Part shown: in pieces, positions 8,275 to 18,500 of the stretch
How positions within the stretch are numbered: the stretch's first letter is position 1
Layout: each line of letters begins with the position of its first letter
NCBI GenBank assembly: GCA_022800935.1
Contig: JAAWRH010000001.1
Coordinates: 62,001-126,000 of the forward strand
DNA: 64,000 bases
Source of the DNA: Oscillospiraceae bacterium
Lineage (GTDB): Bacteria > Bacillota > Clostridia > Oscillospirales > Ruminococcaceae
Direction of reading: 5' to 3'
Position numbers and translations under genes: made by a program
Notes under the pieces: generated by a model
What the model saw: the letters and a program-made list of their open reading frames with translations, nothing else
Databases searched by the model: none
What the model was told of the DNA's origin: nothing

Positions 8275-8303
8275 AGTATAGACATTCCTGATGCGGATGT
8301 CAA
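8275..8303 (-). promoter_or_regulatory. Promoter of the nanA-like unit
   Basis: Minus-strand TTGACA (8298-8303), 17 bases, TATACT (8275-8280), between the tetR stop and repeat copy B. The expected start near 8268 gives a leader of about 190 bases containing copy B and a small palindrome TACCGTGCGGTA (8112-8123). Confidence 0.75.
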
Positions 8304-8319
8304 CGGTTGGAAATACAGT

Positions 8320-8910
8320 TTATTGCTCTTTCTGCTCCAGAAAACGCACCCCGTAAAGCCCCATGTCCCCCATCATCCTGGCCATCTGCTCCGGGGATTC
8401 CCTCATGCCGGATTCTACCCATCGGACAACCACCGCCATAAACCCCTGGATGATAAAGCCACCGAAATAGTCCAGCCTCTCCTCCTCCCCTTCCGTCTGG
8501 AAGGCCTCTGTCCACACCTTGACGCAGTGGGTCTCCACGCTGCGGCATATTTCCCGCAGGAACACCTGGTTTTTGTTCTTCCCCAGTATGATATGGTGCA
8601 GGTCCGCGTCCTCCTTGATGCAGGTGAGGAACTTTGCCAACATCCTGTAAATCTGTTCATGGCCCTTCAGCGGCATGTATTCCATCAGTATTTCGTTGAT
8701 TTTTCCCGCCGCCTCATTCTCAATCTGCTGCTGGAGGTCGTAAATATCCTTGTAGTGGAGGTAAAATGTTGTGCGGTTCAGGTCGGCTAAGGACGCTAAT
8801 TCCTGTACGGATATGTCGCGTATGTCCTTCTGCTCCAGCAAAACTGCCAGACTGCTTTTCAGCGCCTGCTTGGTTTTTCGTATTCTCCGGTCCTCCGTTT
8901 TAGCGTTCAT
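8320..8910 (-). CDS. TetR/AcrR family transcriptional regulator
   Basis: 196 residues. The N-terminal region (about 1-60) is a TetR helix-turn-helix: RIRKTKQALKSSLAVLL, then ISVQELASLADLNRTTFYLHYKD. The remaining helical ligand-binding part resembles the DhaS-like TetR C-terminal group. It is transcribed divergently from the MMPL transporter gene with about 180 bases between the two starts, the usual arrangement for a local repressor of an efflux or export system. A perfect 20-bp palindrome (8973-8992) in the shared interval is the likely operator. The effector is unknown. Confidence 0.93.
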   Translation of the reverse strand: MNAKTEDRRIRKTKQALKSSLAVLLEQKDIRDISVQELASLADLNRTTFYLHYKDIYDLQQQIENEAAGKINEILMEYMPLKGHEQIYRMLAKFLTCIKEDADLHHIILGKNKNQVFLREICRSVETHCVKVWTEAFQTEGEEERLDYFGGFIIQGFMAVVVRWVESGMRESPEQMARMMGDMGLYGVRFLEQKEQ

Positions 8911-8972
8911 AAAAAATTCACCCTCTGTTATTTTATTTACTCAACTATAATGCAATATATGTCTATTAAACG

Positions 8973-9024
8973 TCAAATGATTATTCATTTGAGTATGGAT
9001 TTTCAGCGATATATCTACTATAAT
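8973..9024. promoter_or_regulatory. Divergent control region: TetR operator candidate and MMPL promoter
   Basis: TCAAATGA-TTAT-TCATTTGA (8973-8992) is a perfect inverted repeat of the size bound by TetR dimers. A TATAAT (9019-9024) lies downstream, with a weak TGGATT 17 bases before it. The palindrome sits just upstream of this promoter and downstream of the tetR start. Confidence 0.6.
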
Positions 9025-9090
9025 ACATTTCAGAAAAATAATCAACTACTGTTTGATATCATACATATTTTTATTAAAGGAGAGTTGTCT

Positions 9091-11709
9091 ATGTCGGAAG
9101 CAGCTGTGGGCAGCCACAAAGGGAAAAAAGGTGGCCCAACCGCGATGGAGCGGATTGCCGCCTTTATTGTGGATAAGCGGAAGGCCTTTTTTGTCCTCTT
9201 TATGGTCATGGCGGTGTACGCGGTCTTTTCCATCAACAAGGTACAGGTCAACAACGACCTGACCGATTACCTGGAGGAGGATAGCGAAACCCGTCAGGGG
9301 CTTACCATTATGAACGACGAATTCGTCACCTTCGGCAGCGGTAAAATTTTGGTGGCAAACATCACCTATCAAAGGGCACTGGAGTTGGCCGAACAGCTGG
9401 AGGAAATCCGCGGTATTTCGTCCGTAAGCTTTTACGACCCGGACGACTCCACCTATGAGGACGACCGCCTGGAAAACTATTATCAGGACGCCTCCGCCCT
9501 CTACACCCTCTCCTTTGAGGAAGAGGAGAGCACCGAGCTGAGCCAGAAGGCCATCGCCCAGGTCCGCGAGGTGCTGGCGGATTACGATTCCTTTGTCTAT
9601 ACCACCGTTGACAAGGACGACGCCGCCGACCTCCAGGAGGATATGAAGGTCATCCTGGTCATCGCGGTGGTCATCATCGTGCTGGTGCTGCTGTTCACTT
9701 CCCAGACCTACGCGGAAATCCCCGTGCTGCTGCTCACCTTCGGCATGGCGGCGCTGTTAAATATGGGCACCAACTACTGGTTCCGGGAGGTCTCCTTTAT
9801 CACCAATGCCGTCGGACCGGTCCTCCAGCTTGCCCTGGCCATCGACTACGCCATCATCCTCTCCCACCGGTTCATGGAGGAGCGGGAACACCTCCCCACG
9901 CGGGAGGCGCTGATTCAGGCCCTCTCCAAGGCCATCCCGGAGATTTCCTCCAGCAGCCTGACCACCGTCTCCGGCATGGTTGCGCTGATGTGTATGCACT
10001 TCGGCATCGGGCCGGACCTGGGGCGTATCCTCACCAAGGCCATCATCTTCAGCCTGCTGACTGTCTTCCTGTTTATGCCCGCCCTGATCTTTATGTTCAG
10101 CAAGGCCATGGAGAAGACAGTTCACAAAAGCTTTGTCCCCAACATCACCGGATGGGGCAAAGCGGTGGTGAAGACCCGCTTTATCCTCCCGCCAATATTT
10201 GCCTTTATTCTGGTGTTCGCGGTGTACTTTTCCAACCACTGCCCCTACATATACGATGTGGAATCGGCCAAGGCGGAGAAGATGAACGAGTACATGGGCT
10301 CCAAGACCAGGATTTCCGAAACCTTCGACGTCCCCAACACCCTGGCGGTGGTGCTACCTAAGGGGGATTACCAGGCGGAGGCCAAGGTCATCGAAATGCT
10401 CCGCTCCTTTGACCAGGTGGACAGCGTCCTAGGCCTGGCGGGGGTCGAGGTGGGGGACAACAACGAGTACACCCTGGTGGATTCCCTGAAGCCGCGGGAA
10501 TTCTCCGAGGTGGCGGACGTGGATATTGACCTGGTAAAGGCCCTCTACCGCGTCTACGCCATTGACCAGGAGCAGTACGGCTCCCTGCTGAGCAATGTGG
10601 AGGACTACGAAATCCCCCTCATCAGCATGGTGGATTTCATCTATGACCAGAAGGAAAACAAGGGACTGCGTCTGGACGACGACCTTTCCGAGCAGATTGA
10701 CCTCATCTACAACACCCTCCTGGACGCCCGCAAGCAGCTGGAGGGCGGCAGCCACAGCCGCATCGTCTTCACCTTCACCGGTGAGGGCGAGGGTGAGGAG
10801 ACCTTCCAGTTTATCGACACAGTGCGCACCCTGGCCCAGACCTTTTACGAGGAGGAGGTCTTTGTAGTGGGCAACCCCACCAGCGCCTATGACCTGAGCA
10901 AATCCTTTGTGGCGGATAACGGCCTCATCAGCGTGCTGACGGTGCTGTTTGTCGGCATCATCCTGCTGATTACCTTCCAGTCCGCCAGTATCCCCTTTAT
11001 GCTCTGCCTGACCATTGAGGGGAGCATCTGGATCAACTTCTCCATTCCCTATCTCACCCAGTCGCCCATGTTCTTCTTAAGCTATCTTGTGGTCAGCTCC
11101 ATTCAGATGGGCGCGACCATCGACTATGCCATTGTCATCACCAGCCGGTATATGGAGCTGCGGAAAACCACGCCAACCAAAAAACAGGCGATTATCGATT
11201 CCCTGAACCAGGCATTCCCCACCATCGTCACCTCCGGAACCATCATGTGCGCGGCGGGCTTTGTCATCGGCAAGATCAGCAGCAACGCGGTCATCTCCTC
11301 CCTGGGAACCACCCTGGGAATCGGCACCCTGACCTCCATCATCCTGGTCATGACCGTGCTCCCCCAGATTCTTCTTCTGGGCGACAAGCTTATCGACAAA
11401 ACCGCCTTTGAGGTCAGCACGCCCCAGCTCTCAACGGGAAAGAGCATTGTCACCTCTCTCCCCACCAGGGTGGACGGACGCGTCCGGGGGACCTTTACCG
11501 GGTTTATCGACGCGGATGTGACCGGACTGCTGTCCGGGGATATGAACCTTCAGCTGCAAAGCCGGGGAAAGGACCCGGCGGAGGAGCCGCCCCAGCTGCT
11601 GCTGGAAGCGCCCCGCGCCGAAGACGGAGAAGATGCGGAATCCGAGATGTCCGGGGAAGCCGGAGAATCTGAGGAAGCAAAGGAGTCCGAGGAGGTAGAA
11701 ACAAAATGA
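9091..11709 (+). CDS. MMPL/RND superfamily transporter
   Basis: 872-residue polytopic membrane protein with the duplicated RND layout: one membrane helix near residues 25-45, an extracytoplasmic loop, a helix bundle, a second loop and a second bundle. Asp-Tyr pairs expected for proton coupling occur in both halves (LAIDYAI at D252-Y253 and ATIDYAI at D678-Y679). A long acidic C-terminal tail follows the last helix. ATG 9091 is preceded by AAAGGAGA; the open frame continues upstream without a site. MMPL proteins export lipids, siderophores or drugs. Its stop overlaps the next start by 4 bases (ATGA), implying translational coupling with the GLUG protein, and the divergent TetR gene suggests induced expression. 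Substrate unknown. Confidence 0.93.
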   Translation: MSEAAVGSHKGKKGGPTAMERIAAFIVDKRKAFFVLFMVMAVYAVFSINKVQVNNDLTDYLEEDSETRQGLTIMNDEFVTFGSGKILVANITYQRALELAEQLEEIRGISSVSFYDPDDSTYEDDRLENYYQDASALYTLSFEEEESTELSQKAIAQVREVLADYDSFVYTTVDKDDAADLQEDMKVILVIAVVIIVLVLLFTSQTYAEIPVLLLTFGMAALLNMGTNYWFREVSFITNAVGPVLQLALAIDYAIILSHRFMEEREHLPTREALIQALSKAIPEISSSSLTTVSGMVALMCMHFGIGPDLGRILTKAIIFSLLTVFLFMPALIFMFSKAMEKTVHKSFVPNITGWGKAVVKTRFILPPIFAFILVFAVYFSNHCPYIYDVESAKAEKMNEYMGSKTRISETFDVPNTLAVVLPKGDYQAEAKVIEMLRSFDQVDSVLGLAGVEVGDNNEYTLVDSLKPREFSEVADVDIDLVKALYRVYAIDQEQYGSLLSNVEDYEIPLISMVDFIYDQKENKGLRLDDDLSEQIDLIYNTLLDARKQLEGGSHSRIVFTFTGEGEGEETFQFIDTVRTLAQTFYEEEVFVVGNPTSAYDLSKSFVADNGLISVLTVLFVGIILLITFQSASIPFMLCLTIEGSIWINFSIPYLTQSPMFFLSYLVVSSIQMGATIDYAIVITSRYMELRKTTPTKKQAIIDSLNQAFPTIVTSGTIMCAAGFVIGKISSNAVISSLGTTLGIGTLTSIILVMTVLPQILLLGDKLIDKTAFEVSTPQLSTGKSIVTSLPTRVDGRVRGTFTGFIDADVTGLLSGDMNLQLQSRGKDPAEEPPQLLLEAPRAEDGEDAESEMSGEAGESEEAKESEEVETK

Positions 11710-14700
11710 CAAAGCGATTTTTATTGATATCCAAACGCCTGATAGGCGCTGTCCTGGCAGCGGCCTGCGCCCTTCAGTCCACCTGCGCCGTTCTGGCGGC
11801 GGACGCCCCGGACCCCGCCGGAGAGACCGCCCAGGAGGATTCTGTCCTTCAGACGGTGCATATCCGCACAGCGGAGGACCTCATCACCCTTTCCGAGAAC
11901 AGCAAAACCGATTCCTACTCCAAGGGAAAGCTGTTCTGCCTGGAAAACGACATCGACCTGACTGGAACCGACTTTTCCCCCATCGCCGTCTTCACCGGGA
12001 CCTTTGACGGCATGGGCCACACCATCAGCGGATTTACCCTCGGCGAATCCGGCAAGGATTACGGCCTGTTCCGCTATGTGGAAAAGGACGCGGTGGTCCA
12101 AAACCTGACCCTTTCCGCCAGTATCTGCCCGGAGGGAAGCATGGAGCGCATCGGGGGCTTTGCAGGAACCAACCGGGGGACAATCCGGAACTGTGTGTTC
12201 ACCGGGACCCTGGTGGCCAAAAAGACCGCCGGGGGAATCGTCGGGCTCAACGCGCCGGAGGGGATCATCGACGGCTGCGCCAACCGGGGCGAGCTGACTG
12301 TGACCAAGCAGGGCGGCGGCATCGCCGGGCGCAACGAGGGGCTGATTCAGAACTCCTCCAACCTTGGGAACGTCAACGCCTCCACCCGGACCGTTTCCGA
12401 GATTATCGGGGAACAGCCCTCCATCGGCTTCGACGTATCCACCCTGGGCATTGACGCCAAGAAGATCAACTATACTGGTGGCATTGCGGGCTCCTCCTGC
12501 GGGGAAATCCGTTCCTGCGCCAACAGCGGGCAGGTTGGCTATTCCCACACCGGCTATAACGTCGGCGGCATTGTAGGCTATCACCAGGGCAAAACGGTGG
12601 ACTGCACCAACAGCGGAGCGGTGATGGGGCGGAAAAACGTGGGTGGCATCGCCGGACAGTTTGAGCCCCACATCACCACCGTCTTTGAGGCGGATTCCTC
12701 CGACGATCTGCGGGTCCAGGGCCGCGACCTGCGCCATATGATGGATTCCCTGGCGGACACCATGGACAGCGCCGCGGATGCCGCGGGAAACCACCTGGAC
12801 AGCATCAGCGACACCGTGGACGGCATCTCCGATTCGGTCAACGACAATATCGAGTTTTACCTGGACTGGGGCGACAGCTTCTCCATGGGGATGGAGGATG
12901 AGCTGGACGCGCTGGACGCCGCCATCGACCGGCTGGGTGACGGCTCCGGCAATCTCCGGGAGCCCCTGAGGGAGCTGCGCCAGGACCTCATCCGCTTCAA
13001 CAATATTCTGGGCCAGATCAGCATCGGCGGGGAGGGAACCGAATGGGATAAGGTGGAGGACAATGTCCAGGAGGGCATCAAGGTGCTGCCCGACCTGATG
13101 AAGGTCTCCGCAGAGCTGAGCGGCAACATCAGTGAGCTGGCAAAGCTGATACAAAAGGAGTACTTTCCCGATCCCCAGCCCGACCCGGACCAGCCGGAGG
13201 GCGGTGAGGAAGGAGACGGCGGGGACAGCGGGGACGCGCCCTCCGGCCGGGAGTATTACGGAATCTCCCAAGACGCCCAGGCAGAGGCCGTGGAAAAGCT
13301 GAACGACCTGCAAAGCTATGTCTCCGGCTACCTCTCCCAGGTGGAGAAGGCGGTCCGCCGGGACGGCGTTCTGGAGGAGGGCTCCGAAGCGGCCCAGAAC
13401 ATCGACTATTTCAGCCAGTCCGCCCTCTCCCTCGTGGACGAGATAGAGGACCTGCTGGAGGACGAGGACATTCCCCCCGAAGACCAGAAGACCATCGAAG
13501 AGCTGCTGGAGGCAATCCGCAATAATATCGATGATATCAACGATATTTTAGACAAATTGGTAGGAGAAAACGGCACCATCCAGGATGTGGACTGGGACAA
13601 ATTTCAGAGTGAAAGCCAGGTGACAAAGGACCAGGTGAAATCCCTGCAAAACGCCGCCAACGACATGCTGGACAGCGTGGAGGACCTGCTGGATGAGCTG
13701 TCCGGCTCCGGCGGCGACCTCAAGGACGACGCCCGCGAGATCCGGCGGCAGGCAACACACCTTTCCAGCTACATCCGCAGCTCCCTGAGCCAGCTCCGCC
13801 GGGACGCCAGCGGCACCCGCAAGGAGCTGAGCAGTCAGAACGACGCTCTCTCCGACCAGCTCAACGGGCTTAGAACCGATTTAAGCGGCTACCGCAGGCA
13901 GATCAGCTCTCAGCTGGACATCATCAGCAGTCAGATGGAGCTGCTGGGGGACTCTGCCGCCGACGGGATGGACCGCATCCGGGACCAGCTGATTCGGGAT
14001 GCTGACACGGAAACCTACACCGATATCTCCGACAGTGAGGACATCACCGGTGCCCGCGGAATTCTGTCCGGCTGCCGCAACAACGGCGGAATCACAGCGG
14101 ACATCAACGGCGGCGGCGTCATCGGGCTGATAGGAGTGGAGATGGACCTGGAGTCAGACCTTTCGGTGGAGGAAATCGGCTCCAAGAGCTTTAACGCCGA
14201 CTGCAACATCCGCGCCACCGTACTGGACAGCCGCAACTTCGGCAAGGTGACGGTGAAGAACAACTGCGCCGGGGGCATTGTGGGCCGCGCCGATGCGGGG
14301 GCGGTCATCCGGTGCGACAACTTCGGGGCAGTGAAAACCACCAATGGAAGCTATGCCGGGGGCGTGGCCGGCAAAAGCCATTACCTCATCCGGAACTGCT
14401 ATTCCCTCTGCGACGTTACCGGTCAGGACTATGTAGGCGGTATTGCGGGACTGGGATGCAACGCCAACAACAACTATGTTATGACGGGCATCTCCAGCGA
14501 TACCGGGGAGAAAAACGGCAGCATCTTCGGGGACATGGAGGAGGACGTCTCCTCCTCCGTCTATGACAACTACTACATCGACGAGGGCGTCTCCGCCGTC
14601 AACAACCTGACCTACGAAAGCGCGGCCCGGCCCATCCGCTATCAGGAGCTGCTGGAGGTGGAGGGGATTCCCCAGGAATTCCGCTCCTTCACGGTCCAGT

Positions 14701-15407
14701 TCGTGGCGGACGGCAAGGAGGTAAAGCGAATTGTCCGCGGCTATGGCCAAAAGATCAGGCCGGAGGAAATCCCCCCGGTTCCGGAGCGGAACGGTCTGGC
14801 GGGGGTGTGGGAGGATAAGGATTTCTCCTTCATCCGCCGCAATATGGTGGTGGAGGCCCAGTACAGCGACATGATGACCGCCGTCGCCTCCCCGGAGGAG
14901 ACCCCGCTGCTGTTCGCCGTGGGCAATTACCGGCCGGAGACAAGGCTGGAATGCGAATCCCTTCCGCTGGAGGAGGTTCCCCACGCGGACGGGTACTATC
15001 CGGTTCAGGCGTTCCGCTACAGGCTCCTGCTGGAGAATGGAACGCCGGAGACCCCCTCTAAGCTCCGCGTCCTGGCCGATGGCGGTAAGAACATTTCTGT
15101 CCTTGCCTGGGATGAGGAGGGGAACATATCGCTGATCCAGCCTGTGGAGGACGGACGGTATCTGGCCTTTTCCACCCCCATGCAGAGCTTCGCCATTGTC
15201 CGCCGCAGAAGGGTGCTGCCGCTGGTCAGCGGAATCGTTGTGATTGCCGGAGTGATTCTGGCGGCGGTGATGATTGGAAGGAAGAGGAAAGCCGGAAGGG
15301 CCGCTCCCCCGGACCAGTCCAATGAAAAGCAGCGGGACGCAGTGCCCAATATTCCCGAACAGCCCCACACTCCCGGTTCCGGTTCCGACACGGATAAACA
15401 GGAGTAA
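11706..15407 (+). CDS. Secreted, membrane-anchored GLUG-repeat/coiled-coil protein
   Basis: 1233 residues. A signal peptide (about 1-32, ending CAVLAA) is followed by about six GLUG-type repeats (GGFAG, GGIVG, GGIAG units with NC/NS ends). A very long Asp/Ser/Leu-rich coiled coil (about 340-760) comes next, with an acidic Pro-rich break in the middle. More GLUG repeats then follow (GGGVIG, GGIVGRADAG, GGVAGK, GGIAGL), then a beta domain beginning VQFVADGKEV and a C-terminal membrane helix (VLPLVSGIVVIAGVILAAV) with a basic stop-transfer KRK. The coiled coil thus interrupts one GLUG solenoid. Coupling to the MMPL gene suggests a partner in the wall zone, similar in idea to Pip/YhgE proteins. 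Function is not known; domain reading is by eye. Confidence 0.85.
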   Translation: MTKRFLLISKRLIGAVLAAACALQSTCAVLAADAPDPAGETAQEDSVLQTVHIRTAEDLITLSENSKTDSYSKGKLFCLENDIDLTGTDFSPIAVFTGTFDGMGHTISGFTLGESGKDYGLFRYVEKDAVVQNLTLSASICPEGSMERIGGFAGTNRGTIRNCVFTGTLVAKKTAGGIVGLNAPEGIIDGCANRGELTVTKQGGGIAGRNEGLIQNSSNLGNVNASTRTVSEIIGEQPSIGFDVSTLGIDAKKINYTGGIAGSSCGEIRSCANSGQVGYSHTGYNVGGIVGYHQGKTVDCTNSGAVMGRKNVGGIAGQFEPHITTVFEADSSDDLRVQGRDLRHMMDSLADTMDSAADAAGNHLDSISDTVDGISDSVNDNIEFYLDWGDSFSMGMEDELDALDAAIDRLGDGSGNLREPLRELRQDLIRFNNILGQISIGGEGTEWDKVEDNVQEGIKVLPDLMKVSAELSGNISELAKLIQKEYFPDPQPDPDQPEGGEEGDGGDSGDAPSGREYYGISQDAQAEAVEKLNDLQSYVSGYLSQVEKAVRRDGVLEEGSEAAQNIDYFSQSALSLVDEIEDLLEDEDIPPEDQKTIEELLEAIRNNIDDINDILDKLVGENGTIQDVDWDKFQSESQVTKDQVKSLQNAANDMLDSVEDLLDELSGSGGDLKDDAREIRRQATHLSSYIRSSLSQLRRDASGTRKELSSQNDALSDQLNGLRTDLSGYRRQISSQLDIISSQMELLGDSAADGMDRIRDQLIRDADTETYTDISDSEDITGARGILSGCRNNGGITADINGGGVIGLIGVEMDLESDLSVEEIGSKSFNADCNIRATVLDSRNFGKVTVKNNCAGGIVGRADAGAVIRCDNFGAVKTTNGSYAGGVAGKSHYLIRNCYSLCDVTGQDYVGGIAGLGCNANNNYVMTGISSDTGEKNGSIFGDMEEDVSSSVYDNYYIDEGVSAVNNLTYESAARPIRYQELLEVEGIPQEFRSFTVQFVADGKEVKRIVRGYGQKIRPEEIPPVPERNGLAGVWEDKDFSFIRRNMVVEAQYSDMMTAVASPEETPLLFAVGNYRPETRLECESLPLEEVPHADGYYPVQAFRYRLLLENGTPETPSKLRVLADGGKNISVLAWDEEGNISLIQPVEDGRYLAFSTPMQSFAIVRRRRVLPLVSGIVVIAGVILAAVMIGRKRKAGRAAPPDQSNEKQRDAVPNIPEQPHTPGSGSDTDKQE

Positions 15408-15413
15408 ATCAAG

Positions 15414-15450
15414 CAGGACAGCCGCTAAAGCGGCTGTCCTGTGTTTCTTC
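15414..15450 (+). terminator. Rho-independent terminator of the MMPL-GLUG unit
   Basis: Perfect 13-bp stem CAGGACAGCCGCT (15414-15426) / AGCGGCTGTCCTG (15429-15441), then TGTTTCTTC. It starts 7 bases after the GLUG gene stop. Confidence 0.85.
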
Positions 15451-15456
15451 TCCCCC

Positions 15457-15484
15457 TTGACCAATCCAAACTTTTTGGTACAAT
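15457..15484 (+). promoter_or_regulatory. Promoter of addA
   Basis: TTGACC (15457-15462), 16 bases, TACAAT (15479-15484), placed between the preceding terminator and the addA ribosome binding site GGAAAGGTGG. Confidence 0.7.
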
Positions 15485-15532
15485 AGAAAGCAGAAAATCC
15501 AATCGGAACACCGTTCCGGGAAAGGTGGCGCT

Positions 15533-18500
15533 ATGGAAAAGGTTAGCTTTACCCCCGACCAGCAAAACGCAATCGACGCCAGGGGCGGTACCCTCCTGGT
15601 CTCTGCGGCGGCAGGCAGCGGAAAAACAGCCGTTCTGGTGGAACGGGTCATCCAGCGCATTCTGGATCCCCTCTCCCCTGTGGACGCCGACCGCCTGCTG
15701 GTGGTGACCTTCACCAACGCGGCGGCCCAGGAGATGAAAAGCCGCATCTCCTCCCGCCTGGAGGAGATGTCCCGCAGCGACCCCTCCAACCTGCGCCTGA
15801 GCCGCCAGCTCCTCCTGATGGACCAGACCAGCATCAGCACCATAGATTCCTTCTGTATGAACCTCATCCGGGGGAACTTCCAGAAGCTGGACATCCCGCC
15901 GGACTTCCGGGTCATGGACGAAAAGGAGGGCGCGCTCTTAAAAAACGAGGCGCTGGAGGAGGTCATTGAGGAATGCTACCGCCAGGATGACGGCGTCTTC
16001 ACCTCCCTGGTGGAGCTGCTCTCCGGCGGGCGGGACGACAGCCAGCTGTTCGGGGCCGTGCAGCAGCTCTACCAGTTTCTCCGCTCCCACGCCTTTTACG
16101 AGCAGTGGCTGGCAGAACAGCTTGCGGCCTACAATCCCCAAACGTCCCCGTCGGAAACCCGCTGGGCTGCTATTCTGTACGCCCGCGCCCGTGATACGGC
16201 GGCATTCTGCCTGACAAAGGCAGAGGAGGCCCTTCGCCTCTGTCAGGGGGATGACAAGCTGGAAAGCGCGTACCGGGACGCCCTGGAGGATGACGCCGCC
16301 TATTGCCGTCACCTTCTTGACCTGTTCGGCGGCAAACCCGACTGGGACAGCGTTTACCGGGAGGTACGGGACCACGCCTTCCCCCGCCTCAAGGCGCTGC
16401 GGGGCTACGAAAGCGACGGGACCAAGGAGCGTGTCTCCGAGCTGCGGGACAATCTGAAAAAACAGCTTGGCGGCCTGAAAGAGCTGTTCTGTACCGACTC
16501 CAAGGGATTTCGGGAGGACATTGAGGACCTGCGGCCCAAAATCCAGCGCCTGTTTGAAATTACCCTGAAATTCGGCAGGCGGTTTTCCCTGAAAAAGGCG
16601 GAACGGCGGGCGCTGGACTTTTCCGACCTGGAGCATTACGCCCTCGCCCTCCTGTACGATACGGATTCAGAGGGGCTTCACCGCCCCTCCCCCCTGGCAG
16701 GGGAGCTTTCCCAGCGGTATGAGGAAATCCTGGTGGACGAATACCAGGACACCAACGAGGCCCAGGACTCCATCTTCTCGGCCCTGGCGCGGGAGGAGGG
16801 CAACCGCTTTATGGTCGGGGATGTCAAGCAGAGCATCTACCGCTTCCGCCAGGCCATGCCGGAGCTGTTTATGAAAAAGAGCGCGGAATATACCCCCTAT
16901 GACGGAAAGACCTTCCCGGCCAAAATCACCCTGGGCAAAAACTTCCGCAGCCGCCGGGAGATCACCGAAGGGGTCAACCTCCTGTTTCGGGAGCTGATGC
17001 AGGAAAAGACAGCGGAAATCCAGTACGGAAAGGACCAGGAGCTGGTCGCCGGGGCGGACTATCCCCTCCTGGAGGGCGGAAATCCCCTGCCGGAGGCAGT
17101 GCTGCTGGAAATCGGGGACAGCGAACGGGACCAGGCGGAGGCGGAGTACACGGCGGAACAGATCGCCCGCATACTCCAAAGGGGGGAAAAGGTGGCGGAC
17201 CACGGAATCCTGCGCCCCGTCCAGCCCAGGGATATCTGCATCCTGATGCGCTCCCCAAAAGGACGGGCGGAAAAATTCCTCCAGGCCCTGGAAAAAAGGG
17301 GAATCCAGGGCTGGTCGGACAGCGAAAGCGGGTTCCTCACCTCCAGGGAAATCTCGGTGGCAATTTCCCTTTTGCGGGCCGTTGACAACCCTCTGCTGGA
17401 CCTTCCCATGTCCGCAGCGCTGCTCTCCCCTGTTTTCGGCTTTACTGCCGGCGAGCTGACCGCGCTGCGGCTGGCGGACAAGGGCGTCCCTCTTTACCGG
17501 AGCATGACGGCCCGCCGGGAAAGCGGCCAGGGCACCCCCAAGGAATCGGCCTGCCTAGACCTTCTGGCCCGTCTGCGCCGGGAGGCCGCCGTCACCGACG
17601 CCTGCGGGCTGCTCCAGAAAATATACGACCTGACCGATTACCCCTCCATGGTCCAGACCATGCCGGGGGGCGAAACCCGCCGGGCCAACCTGATGCTGCT
17701 GCTGGACTACGCCCGGCAGTACGAAAACGCCGGATACCGGGGGGTTTCGGGATTTCTGCGGTTTGCGGAAAGCGCCCAGGAGCAGGACAATGACCTTGCC
17801 CCGGCTGTCACCATCTCGGAGCAGGCCAACGTGGTGCGGGTGATGAGCATCCACCGCTCCAAGGGGCTGGAATTTCCGGTGGTGTTCCTCTGCGGCCTGT
17901 CCCGGAACTTTAACCTGTCGGACCGGAACGCGGCGGCGCTGCTCCACCCCCAGGCCGGCTTCGCCTGCAAGCGGAAGGACCCCCAGGGGATGGGCTGGTA
18001 CACCACCGTCCCGCGGGAGGCCCTTCGCCTGGAAATCGCCCGTTCCGCCAGGGCGGAGGAAATGCGCGTCCTGTATGTGGCGGTGACACGGGCAAAAGAG
18101 CGGCTGTACCTCATCATGGCGGAGCGGGATATCCAAAAGGAGCTGTCCGCCGCCCTGGCCGACGCCAGGGGGAGGAGCGGGGAGGAGCTCGCCTTCCACA
18201 TCTCCCGCGCCAACAGCTTCACCCGGTGGATTCTCCTGGCCTTAGCCCGCCACGACGACATTCTCCCCGCGGCGGACCAGGCGGGAATCCCGCTGCTTGC
18301 AGGTTCGGGGAAGGAGCGGCGGTTCCTGGCGCGCTGTGACAAATGGGAGCCCGCCCCGACAGAGGAGTCCCCTGCCCAGGGCCTGGAGCTGGCGGTTCCC
18401 CTGGGGGCAGAGGCACTGACCCAGCGCCTGCGGACCCAGACCGCCTACCGCTATCCCTGGGCGCAGTCCACCCTCACCCCAACCAAGCTGGCGGCGTCGG

